Source: Prinsepia uniflora (lineage: Eukaryota; Streptophyta; Magnoliopsida; Rosales; Rosaceae). From it: 64,000 bases of DNA. Positions within the stretch are counted from its first letter, which is position 1. Every line of letters begins with the position of its first letter. Where the stretch lies: positions 56,725,864-56,789,863 of the forward strand of contig CM064876.1 in the NCBI GenBank assembly GCA_032719365.1, read 5' to 3'. Positions 10,868 to 20,689 of the stretch are shown one piece after another. Below the pieces are notes generated by a model. The model worked only from the letters and a program-made list of their open reading frames with translations. It was not told where the DNA came from and ran no database searches. The position numbers were made by a program, and so were the translations under genes.

Positions 10868-13313
10868 GACTAGCATCCATTCATTAGTTTGTAGATTTAG
10901 GAGGCATTGCATGATCAGGCATTAAAAGTCTACAAGGTGCAATGAAACTAATAAAAGTCATACCAACATATAATTGAGGTCAGAATAAACTTGATTTGCC
11001 GTATAAGTGTGCCATTTGTGATGCCAAATATGGTGTTTGGTGCTGGGTTGTATTGTATTCCCTTCTTCAGTACAATTACATAATCCTTGTAATATTTAAT
11101 ACCTTTCTGGTATTGGAACCTTTGCACTTCAACCATTTCCTTATATGTCCACACCAATGTCCCGTCCAAATTTTGCATGTGCACTTATGAATGATGTTCT
11201 TCAACTTGGCACTCATTGCTTATATTTGGTGTGGACATGTAAAAGGCTTCCAGAATGAGAAACAAGGAACATTCTATTTAAGTATCTTCATATAAATTCA
11301 ATTCATTGATCATATCGCAATTGTCTTAGTTTTATTGTAACTGGTGTCAGACGTCCTCACACCTTAATATTTCTGGAAAAGGGAGACCTTGCTGTTCAAC
11401 CTGGCTGAGTAAAGAATAGGCATATTTTTCCTTTCGGGCCACGACTGATTGAACCATAGTGATCGAATTTCGTGGAGAACGAAGTATATTGATAAGCCGT
11501 GAAGCATCAAAAGCTGGTATTTTCTAAATTCAATGTATCATTAATCTTCGTCAATGAAGACTATATTCGGTTCCTTCTATATTTGGTTTAGGTCTTCCAT
11601 CCAAACCCATTTCTAGTTTTTTTTCTTCTTCTAATGAACGCTAGTAGAAACGATGAATGTTTGGCAACTTGTTTGTATTTTTCCAGGATTCTTTGATCTG
11701 GCCCAGTTATACAAGGACGTACTTGGGTTGCTTTTTTCTTCACCCATCCTTGGATCTCTGTATATATGTGTGCGAATATATATAGGTAATCGTAATCCCT
11801 ATTTTGTAGATCCATAGTAAATTTAGGCGCCAAATTTAGGTCATACATAGGCTTCATCTTTCTACTTTTCACTGGCATTTAATCTCATCAGTAAAATTAA
11901 CAGATTTTTGTCATATTGATCAACTTTCAATTACATTCATATATAGTATGATAATCGTTTGCATTAAACATATCCATACATTGTTTGATCATCTGCTCTA
12001 AATCTGTCTGCCTTGAACAGACCCATACATAGTATGATCTGAAATAATCCTGCCATTTTATCTGCAAGCATGAGAACAGTCTTGAGAAAATTTCCTACTG
12101 CGAAGGCTCAGACCGGTACTTCGTCCCTGTAGTACTTTGCATAGCTAAGATTCATACAACCATATTAAGGATGTTGTGCCTTGACAATTTCTTGAGGCAA
12201 GGTATAATCAATTTAAGCAGATTAGGTATCCATTATCAACAACATAACTCTCCAAGCAGACCAACCCATCTTTTGATTTCATTAAATATACATAAACCAG
12301 TAAATCCACCCAATTATGCAATACTAAGACCGCCACAAGTTAACAAATCATAATCAGATTTCTAAGATTCTTCCTCAATACATGCTATTGCTGTTGAGCA
12401 TAACAAACAATACTGAAAGCCCTTGAAAGCACCCAACATTGTCAAGGCCTACATTGCAATTGCATTCGAAAGCACGAAGCTAATAGCAATTGGCGCCTAA
12501 CTCAGGGTATTGATTGGAACCAAACCTACCAAGCTAATAACAATTGGCGCCTAATCACTAACAGATTACTCCACTTAGGCCGAGCTGACCCATACAACTC
12601 ACACTGCATTTTAATTAGCATCACTTATTAGCATCCAATTTCAATCCCATACAAGACAGAACATAAGCATATGACTTCACGTCCAAACAGACCTCCCAAT
12701 TCTACAACACGGGTCCAAACATGTTTCATTTCTATAGTCTGTCTATACAGCATAACGTCCAACCAAACCAAACAATTTCAGCTTTCTTAATTTCGTGCGT
12801 AAAAAATAAGTCATTAGCACCTTAATATCATAAAGTACGGAAGAGACCACCATACAGTTCAAACCATAAACTATAGAGAAAAAGAAAAAATATCTAAATG
12901 GAACCAGAATAAACCTAAGTAAAACTCCGCGAACGAACTGCTACCGATCTTCCGCCCAAGTCACTACCGATCTACCAATCTTCACTATGCCAAAGCAAGC
13001 CGCTGTGCCAAGGTCCTACCTGCACCTCTGCCTTCTGCTACTATGGGGGTAGGTTCATATGACCCAGTTAGGTTCTACGGAATCACCATTCCGATCAAAA
13101 TTAGGCCAATTTTGGGTTTGGGTGAGATGACAACCTTTTGCGTTCATATGGCCAGCTATTGGATTTGTGGGATCGAACGGGAGGAATGATGAGGAAACCG
13201 AATTCTCCTTCCCTAATTAAACTTTAATGCCCTCACTTTCATTTGTTAAATTAAGAAAAGCTACAATGGAAATAGTAACTTTATGGTGGGTCATCCTCCC
13301 TTTTTCTAGCCTA
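10868..13313. other. Intergenic, no recognised gene
   Basis: The longest minus frame (11588-11878, 96 codons) contains YDLNLAPKFTMDLQNRDYDY, which I cannot assign. Around 12477-12560 the phrase AATARCAATTGGCGCCTAA occurs twice. Nothing here shows a family motif, RNA gene or element terminus I trust. Confidence 0.4.
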
Positions 13314-13386
13314 TTATTCACAACCCTTAGATTCTTTGGGCCATTCACAACCCTTAGATTCTTTGGGCCATTCACAACCCTTAGAT
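13314..13386. repeat. 27-bp tandem repeat, about 2.7 copies
   Basis: The unit TTCACAACCCTTAGATTCTTTGGGCCA repeats head to tail. In the minus frame it gives KGCEWPKES repeats, a shadow of the DNA repeat rather than evidence for a protein. Confidence 0.85.
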
Positions 13387-14492
13387 GGGCAGAGGACTAG
13401 GTCCTCCGGGGGACCAAGCCTAGGCGATCTTCCTAACAACAACAATAGAAGAAAAAAAACTAAAATTTTCAGCTTGATACGAAATTGAAACGCTGATAAA
13501 CGAAAAAGTAATTTCAACTAAGGCTTCTCACAACAATCAATTTTCCACATCAGATAACCAAAATTCCCCAATAACATACACCCACAATGTAGATTACACA
13601 TAAAACACATGAAGTTACTAGACTATTTAGGGAAAACAACTGAAACTAAAAGCTAAAACTACCCAAGCCTTAGACCACCATTCCCAATAGCAAAAGGCGA
13701 CTCGGACGGAGGATCTGACCACCTCGCGACTACAGAAAAAGGAGGACCCACCAAGTCCAACACGACGACATGAGAGTAGCAACCAGGGCAAGAGAACGAA
13801 CACCAAGCACCACCAATGACAACGATAGGGCAAGAGCCAGATCAACAAAGAGGAAGAAACATAGGATAGGGGGCAGAGGGCAAGGAAGAAAGCAAGGGAC
13901 TATAGAGGCAGAGATTTAGCTAAAATCTACCATCAAGAGGTGAAGATCAAAAGATAAAACCACCACCTCAGATCCAGAGCAAGCTATGAGGAAGGGTTTT
14001 AGAGAGAAGGGTGAGCAAAATTTTTTAGAGAGAGGTCCTCTTAAGAAAAAAATGTTCCTTGAGATAATACGTCTAATTTCAAATAATTAAGTATAGTACG
14101 ACATTTGAAAAATGAGTTATTTTTTCTTTTTTTTTTTGATACCCATTACTTCCCCATAACAGAGTTTTTCGGATTCGTCCCTAAACATCAAATTCCTCCC
14201 TTTTAGATTCTACAATCAAAATAAAACATTTCAATTAAAACTCGATGAACATAAATAGTATATAAATTCATAAACAAATATTTATTACGTATAATTTAGT
14301 TCAGTCTTTTCGTTCAATTCAGCCCAAGTGAGTTAATTTAGGAGAAGAAATATTTGAAAGGTGATCAAGTTCAACAAAATGGTGTACTTTAGAAGTGTTG
14401 TCTTTTCCATAGTACTGTAGTTTCTTTTTTTGACTTATCATACTCCTGCTAAACCGTAAAAGCTTGACATCTCATTGTGTTGGTGCAAATAG
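13387..14492. other. Intergenic, possibly a LINE leader
   Basis: A purine-rich stretch around 13860-14035, with AGAGAGAAGGGTGAGC and AGAGAGAGGTCC, reads on the minus strand like the CT-rich 5' leaders common in plant LINEs, but no adjacent ORF confirms this. The rest is AT-rich with no recognised gene. Confidence 0.3.
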
Positions 14493-14501
14493 TTGTTTCT
14501 A

Positions 14502-16032
14502 TGCTTATTACGCTAAGTGCACTAGGAACACGCCACAAAATCTCAAAATGCACTAAGAACTGAAATTTGCCTCAGTGTGCTACGGGAACAGTAACATCGT
14601 CAATACCGTTGCACCAGTCGCCCACCTCTTTTATTAACACCGTGAAAACTGATGACATAGCAGTCATATTACAAATTTTTAAGGGTAATTTAGAAATTTG
14701 ATGTCTTTTATTAAATTTTATATTAATTTCTTTTTAAAAAGAAAACTAATAAACACATATTAATTTCTCATCTCTCTCTATCTCCCCCTCTCTCTCTCTC
14801 AAAGACAACACCATTTTCTTCATCATTCTTCTCAGACCAGAGGGAGATCTAGCAACACATCTCCATTGCGTCTCTCTCGATGCTAACTCCTATTCCCATT
14901 GGCATTTCGCCTAATATTTCTGAATCTGATTCCTTCTCCCCCAGCCCATTCCCATTCCTATATCCTCATCCTCTTCCTCTTACTCTCCCCAAATGCCAAT
15001 TTAACTCCACCAAGAGAGCCACAAATCTTGAGTGGAGCAAAAGCAAGTCGCCACCACCACCTCCGACTCCGAGAATGCAGGAACAAAAAAACCCTTTCCT
15101 CCCAAACTTGGGGCAACACCCCGAAGCAAGACTACTACAATCTCTAAGGCAACAAAGCTTCCAAATCCTTCTACACTTCGCCCAGAGGGCTCAAGATCTT
15201 CACTAGGCAATGGCTTCCTCTCTCCCCTCAACGTGGCCTCATCTTCATGGTCCACGGCTACAGCAATGACATCTGCTGGACCTTCCAAGCCACCCCAATC
15301 TTCCTCGCCCAAAACGGCTTCGCCTGCTTTGCTCTCAATCTAGAAGGCCATGACTGATCCAACAGCCTCCAGGCCTTCGTCCCCAACGTCGATCTCGTCA
15401 TCCAAGACTGCCTCGCTTTCTTCAATTTGGTCAAACAACAAGACCCTCAATTCCTCAACCTCCCCTCGTTCCTCTTTGGCGAGTCCATGGGCGGTGCCAT
15501 TTGCCTCTAGATCCATTTCTCCAACCCGGAAGGTTTTAGAGGAAGTGTTAATGGAGGATGGAGATAAAGAAGGCTGACCATCAAAACGTTTCGCCTTCTT
15601 CCTCAGGTCTGAACAACCTATCCCTGCTCCTCCATTTAGCTCATCCTCCTCCTCGCCTTTCCCCCGAACGAGATTGGATCTTTTTGGCTCAAACTACCTC
15701 TTCATTGATGAGATCAGGTGGTGGCTCAGCTGCCTTTTTCCCACAAAGTCGTACACCAATTTCCATCTTCAATGCTTGATCATCATCCCAACCAGAGAAA
15801 GAGAGAGATGAAAGAAAATATAATAAAATGAACAAAATGTCTAAATTACCCTTACTATTTTTGTAATATTAGTGTCACGTCATCAAAATTAACGACGTTA
15901 ATAACTTTGACTAACAGATGGTGCAACGGTATTGACGGTGTAACCGTTCCTAGTGTAACTGAGGCAAATTTCTGTCCTTGGTGTATTTTGAGATTTCGTA
16001 GCGTGTTCCTAGTGCACTTAGCCTAATAAGCC
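14502..16032. mobile_element. Pack-MULE with ~200-bp terminal inverted repeats
   Basis: The ends are long imperfect inverted repeats: the left starts TGCTTATTACGCTAAGTGCA and the right, reverse-complemented, starts GGCTTATTAGGCTAAGTGCA. Similarity continues about 200 bp inward (to about 14705 and from about 15830). Perfect 9-bp target duplications TTGTTTCTA flank it at 14493-14501 and 16033-16041, the size made by Mutator-like transposases. The interior has no transposase. It is unusually C-rich and holds a captured host-gene fragment, so this is a non-autonomous Pack-MULE. Confidence 0.92.
15188..15545 (+). pseudogene. Captured monoacylglycerol lipase-like fragment
   Basis: The plus frame beginning GLKIFTRQWLPL continues with GLIFMVHGYSNDICWTFQAT, NGFACFALNLEGHD and FLFGESMGGAICL. 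This is the alpha/beta-hydrolase core of the plant monoacylglycerol lipase / caffeoylshikimate esterase family. HGY forms part of the oxyanion-hole region, and the nucleophile Ser is in GESMGG (codon 15484-15486). Stops interrupt it at 15355-15357 (after GHD) and 15508-15510 (after ICL). The C-terminal part with the catalytic Asp and His is missing. It lies wholly inside the Pack-MULE and is a captured partial copy. The sequence from 15575 to 15780 may come from another gene that I cannot name. Confidence 0.87.
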
Positions 16033-16041
16033 TTGTTTCTA

Positions 16042-16775
16042 TGTATACCTCCTGACCCCTCCATTTAAAAAATCACACTGAATATAAATATGACCTACCT
16101 GACAACGTCAGCACAGTGCATAAGTTGCACAAGAATTCATGAATCATTAAAATATAAATAAAAGACACCTCTAGAAAAGAAATTGAATATTTTTTGTCTT
16201 CAGTTATAGAATTTAAAATAAAGAAAATTATATTATATTATTATAGTTTATATTTTATAATAAATTCTTTAAATATTGTTATTATTTTCTGAATTCTTTA
16301 AAATGTGATATTTTTACCTATCCATTTATATTTTTCATCCTAACTTCTGTTAGCGAGTCTCATTTTTTTACTTATATCAAACTCAATTTGCTTATTTTTC
16401 CTTCCAAAACTAAAAGAAGGGAAACAAAATCAGTAAAAAAAAAAAAAATCAAATTGGGCATTGAAATAGGCTAATCACATATGTGTCCTTTTCATGAGGT
16501 TAATAACAGTTGGAAAATAAGATTAAAAAATATCATGTTCGCTTTAAGTGAAGTTGGGATAAGAAAATTTAACGGACCAAAATATGACTTTTTTGAGGAA
16601 TTCAAAGGTGGTAATTATAACATTTTGAGTGTCAAGTAAGGAAAAAAAAGAACATTAACATTGATAACTAGGTAGAAGGTTGGATCATCTGTTATATATA
16701 GTAGCAGCAGCATGCAGCTGCTAGTTTCTATAAATGGAAAGGTGAAGACTAATAAGACAGACCATATATTATTAA
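16042..16775. other. AT-rich intergenic sequence
   Basis: Very AT-rich with long T and A runs (for example an A run near 16436-16448). It is the downstream flank of the EPF-like pseudogene. No gene or element end is recognised. Confidence 0.5.
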
Positions 16776-17563
16776 TCATGGTTGAAATAGCTTGTTTCCA
16801 CATCTGCATTTCCAGGAGAGCAAATAATAGCTATCGCCTTCTTCACAAGAGTCGCACTGCAAGGTGTCAAGGTCTGCAATTCAAGCACTTGTTTTCACAT
16901 CCAGGAGGCCTCGACCCTAACACCATTTTGCTTCCCTTCAACTCATCATCATCGCTACTAATAAGATTCTCACTCATCTTGTGGCTTGATCGTAGACAAT
17001 CCACTGCCATTTTAGTTTTCAACCCACAAACCAAAACCCCACATAAAACAAACTTAAATCAATTTTTCAAAATTAATTAGCAAGTAAAATAGCACGAATT
17101 AACTAAGTGGTTTTGTTCATCAATATTTTATACCAAATAAAAAACCCAACATTTAATTCAACTTTGAAAGTAAATAAACACTTCGAGATAAAATAATACG
17201 TATGTATGGTTATATAATAGTGATGATATGGTATCACCGAGTATAATTATGTAGCAATTTACCCCAACAATTGATAGAGTTGAAGAGTAATCAAAAGGTT
17301 ATGATTTTTGGGGATAAAATTTGTATCGTTTTTATGATTTTTGGGGATAAAATTTGTATCGTTTTTATGATTTCTTCCTTAGCTAGTGGAATGTGAGAGG
17401 TTATCTTTCGATTTACCATAAGTAAAAGAAGAATTAGTTTTAGAAAAGAATTATTACCTGACTTTGGAAGAAGAAGTGTGAGGAGTAAAAGGACGGAGAG
17501 CACAGTAAATAATGAAAGTTTGAGGCCACCATGAACATGGTAATTTCTGGTTGGTGGAGCCAT
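16776..17563 (-). pseudogene. EPF-like (EPFL) secreted peptide gene, frameshifted
   Basis: Two exons are visible on the minus strand. Exon 1 (17563-17458) encodes a 35-residue start with a hydrophobic signal peptide (LSLFTVLSVLLLLTLLL). A GT donor at 17457 and an AG acceptor ending at 17004 join it in phase to exon 2 (17003-16776). Exon 2 has the EPF/EPFL signatures GSRPPGCENKCLNCRP and, at the end, EEGDSYYLLSWKCRCGNKLF, then QP and a TGA stop. EPFL peptides are cysteine-rich secreted ligands of ERECTA-family receptor kinases that pattern stomata and growth. Between the two signatures the frame is lost twice. The text ACCTTGAC-ACCTTGCA looks like an 8-bp tandem duplication, and a second shift follows before EEGD. 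Coding length (334 nt) is not a multiple of three. Either this is a recent pseudogene or the assembly has errors here. Confidence 0.82.
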
Positions 17564-18037
17564 ACTTTGATGGAGGATGATGCTTTTGGATGTTTGTTAC
17601 AGTGGATGGAAGGGGAAGCTGTGCAAGAAGCACAGGAGGAGGGAGGAAATTAAAGGTTGAGAGTTGGAGGATAAAGGAAGGTATGTATTTATATTATATT
17701 TGCAGAATGCTGTTTCATTTTTAGACTACAATTTTATGCTGGCGATGTCTTGTGAATTTGTAAAACACCAATAAACTTACTTGGATTTTGTTGAAAATTG
17801 TATTTTGTTGGTCATTTTTGGGACTTTTGAAGCTGACACAAGGTATTTAGTGAAAGACTGAAGTGACTATTTGACGATCTTGGGATGCCCACCTCGGTTA
17901 ATCCATTGATCTGCCAAGTCCAATTACTTTGCTTACTACTACTTTATTATGAACGAATATATGAATTGAATTCCTTACCCAAAGAAAGAAAAATATGAAT
18001 AAAATGGAAGTATCAAACAATGAATTATTAATTAGAT
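17564..18037. other. Upstream flank of the EPF-like gene
   Basis: This would hold the promoter and 5' leader of the EPF-like gene. It is AT-rich. I cannot identify specific elements, and there is no other gene. Confidence 0.4.
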
Positions 18038-18045
18038 ATTACATA

Positions 18046-19074
18046 CGAGGCCGGCTCCGAGGGTAGTCGAGTAAGGCAGCTGCCTAGGGCTCCTGCTTCG
18101 AAAGGCTCTGAAATAGTTTATATATAGTGTAAATTTCATATATTATTATGCAGTTTCAAAAGAGTTATAACCCGCGTGGTCGAGCTGGTTGAGAGCACGC
18201 CTCTTTAAAGGAGGTCCCCAGCTCGAAGCTTGTAGGGGTATATTTTAATGAATAATGCTATTTGGATTCTTTAAATTGACTACATTTAGTGATCATGTTG
18301 ATGTGACAATCAATGAATGGTATTATTTTATTAAATGAAATTATTCTATATTTATATTAGACTATTCATTGATTGCCCCATCAACATGGTCACTAAATGT
18401 GCTCAATTTAGAGAGTCCAAATAGCATTGCCCTATTTTAATATTACTTTAATGTTTTTTGTTTTTTCCTTTTTTGTTTTTGTTTTTCTTTATTTTCCTTC
18501 ATTTCTTTTCCTTTTCTTTTCCAAAATATAGTATTTTCTTTTCTTTTTTCTTTTTTCTTTTTTTCTTTTATTTTCACCTTTCCTTTTATTTTTTATTTTC
18601 CTAAATCAACCAAATATTTTTTCCTAACTCAAACCAAATAACTTTTCATATTGCATTTTGTTAAATAATAACCTAACTTCTTCTATTATATCTAAATTAG
18701 TTTAAATTCTATACCCTCTCTCCCCTCTTCTCAATTTTAAATAAATCGAAGAAATAATTTTAATGGATATTGTGTTTTTTTTTTTTACATTTCAAAATGT
18801 AAGAAGTGTCATATTTAAGTAAATTTTCTTTATATTTATTAACTATATGTATTTTATTTTTGGAAATTATTAATAAGGAATTCAAGTACTTATTTGATTA
18901 CATTGGTTGGTAATTATTTTTTGTCCTAGTTTTATTTTTTTGAGAATTATAATATAAAAATAATAATTTTTTTTAAAAGTGTTCATATATATGGACACTT
19001 TTAAGGGTTGAAGAATGTAGGGGCCTCAATTTAAAGATTCGCCTTGGACTCCCAAAATCTCAGGGCCGACCCTG
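18046..19074. mobile_element. Non-autonomous hAT element
   Basis: Flanked by the 8-bp duplication ATTACATA (18038-18045 and 19075-19082). The ends are inverted: left CGAGGCCGGCTCCGAG; right, reverse-complemented, CAGGGTCGGCCCTGAG. An 8-bp TSD and CAGGG-like ends are hAT hallmarks. It has no transposase frame; the interior is AT-rich with T/C runs and contains the MITE at 18250-18432. Confidence 0.88.
18250..18432. mobile_element. Foldback MITE with 9-bp TSD
   Basis: 183 bp made almost entirely of two inverted arms of about 80 bp: the left arm contains AATGCTATTTGGATTCTTTA, and the right arm is its near reverse complement ending GTCCAAATAGCATTGCCC. The flanks repeat TATTTTAAT (18241-18249 and 18433-18441). 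A 9-bp TSD suggests Mutator-type mobilisation. It is nested inside the hAT element and therefore younger. Confidence 0.87.
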
Positions 19075-19197
19075 ATTACATATACAATGGTACCTTTCTA
19101 CATATACTTTAATCAGTCAAATTTGAACAACAACATATTACCTAAATGGTTGGAACTTCCTATATATCCATCAAAAAATCCGTGAACATGGTTGAAA

Positions 19198-19830
19198 CAC
19201 TACAACAAATTTTCCTTTAGACAAAGGAGAAAATCTGTTGTCTATTCCCCTCTAATATTGTGGTATTGCTCAATGTTGTCTATTGAGGGGACAAATTTTC
19301 TCCGTTGTCAGTCCCTTTTCACAATGGTTCTCCAACAATACCGTTGTCTATGCACCTTTTTTTAACCAGATTTTGGATAATACATTTGTCTAAGTCCCTT
19401 TTTACAACAGTTTACACTTAAATATTGTTATATAAAGTATTATTACATAACCGCTTTACATAAATACCAATGTCTAAAGTATTATTACACAATGGTTTTT
19501 ACTAAATACCATTGTCTAAAGTATTATTACACAACATTATTTATAAATACCATTGTCTAAATTATTATTACACAACGATATTTGTTTAATACCGTTTTCT
19601 AAAGTATTATTACACAATGGTATTTATTTAATACCATTGTCTAAATTCTTATTACACAACGATTTTAAATAAATGCTGTTGTCTAAAGTAGTATTATACA
19701 ATGATATTTGATATATGATCATGGTCTTAAAAATGATATAGACAATGACATTTTTTTATGAAATAATCGTTGTCTAAAGTGATAAATAACAAAATTGTCT
19801 AAAGAGATGCTAAATCATAACAATTCATTC
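19198..19830 (+). mobile_element. One end of a CACTA (En/Spm) element
   Basis: It starts CACTACAACAAATTTTCC, a typical CACTA terminus. Many TTGTCTAA-type words follow in imperfect tandem units of about 42 bp from about 19430 to 19810, as expected of subterminal transposase-binding repeats. I do not find the matching inverted end (TTTGTTGTAGTG) in the window, so the element is truncated or its partner was lost. No transposase is seen. Confidence 0.72.
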
Positions 19831-20329
19831 ATGAGGAAAAAAAACACATTAAAATCTCATAAAAAGTAAATTTCCATTAATAACGAAAAATGTTACAACT
19901 GTTAAGATCAACAATATATTCCATAAAATTTGAAAGTATACAATTTAACCTATAAATATATTTTATACTATCTGGAGATGATCACCCATCGTCCATAATG
20001 TCGATCAAAGCTATTCCTTCAACAACTTTTTCCTTGTGAAATTATAGATACAATTTCAATATATAATAGAGAACTGTGTAGCCTATCAATTGTAATATTG
20101 CAAAGGATAAGTAATAGCATGTGTCATAGACTATTGAATGGTTTTTTTTTATTTTAAATATAGCTACAGATACTTCATCCCTTTTAGTTTAATTACTTAA
20201 GGAGATGAAATTAAGATTCTTTGAACGTTTTAGGGCCAGATATAGTACATGTCAACATATAGAAAGATGCTCCCACAATCACAAGCCTTCCTATCAAGTT
20301 CAGCATTATCCACTTTGTCCATAAAACAA

Positions 20330-20689
20330 TCTATGCGGGCTGGGTAGTCAATGTTGTTTTGGTCAAGAAGCCCTCTAGCGCCTAGCGCATGTGCATTGAC
20401 TTCACCGACCTGAACAAGGTCTGCCCCAAGGACAGCTTCCCTTTGCCCAAGATCGACCAATTAGCCGACGCCACTGCTGAGCACGAACTACTAAGCTTTA
20501 TGGATGCCTACTTGGGGTACAACCAGATTTTCATGCATCTGGCCGACCAGATCCACACTACCTTCCGTACCGACAAGGGCCTAAATTACTACAACGCGAT
20601 GCCCTTCGGTCTGAAAATACTATCGCAACCTACCAGCGCCTGATCAACTACATGTTCGCCGACCAAATCGGCAAGACCATGGAGGTGTA
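20330..20689 (+). pseudogene. Gypsy reverse transcriptase, N-terminal half
   Basis: The plus frame reads VVLVKKPSS, a stop, RMCIDFTDLNKVCPKDSFPL, then FMDAYLGYNQIFMH and FRTDKGLNYYNAMPFGLK. These are the conserved gypsy RT blocks up to the PFGL motif. Just after it the solo LTR is inserted. The catalytic YxDD block resumes at 23792 as VYMDNMLVKS, so the second Asp is altered to Asn. Confidence 0.88.

Noticed and set aside
11588..11878. Minus frame of 96 codons as a gene
   Set aside because: No recognised domain, splice context or conserved neighbour; the length is within chance for this window.
14880..15206. Plus-strand Pro/Ser-rich frame as an independent gene
   Set aside because: It lies inside the Pack-MULE, overlaps other open frames of the same C-rich DNA, and shows no domain.
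16712..17080. Plus-strand frame of 122 codons
   Set aside because: It is the antisense shadow of the EPF-like exon 2; only the minus strand shows the cysteine pattern.
18165..18235. A functional tRNA gene
   Set aside because: The T-arm does not pair properly and the acceptor stem is absent, so it is kept only as a tRNA-like observation.
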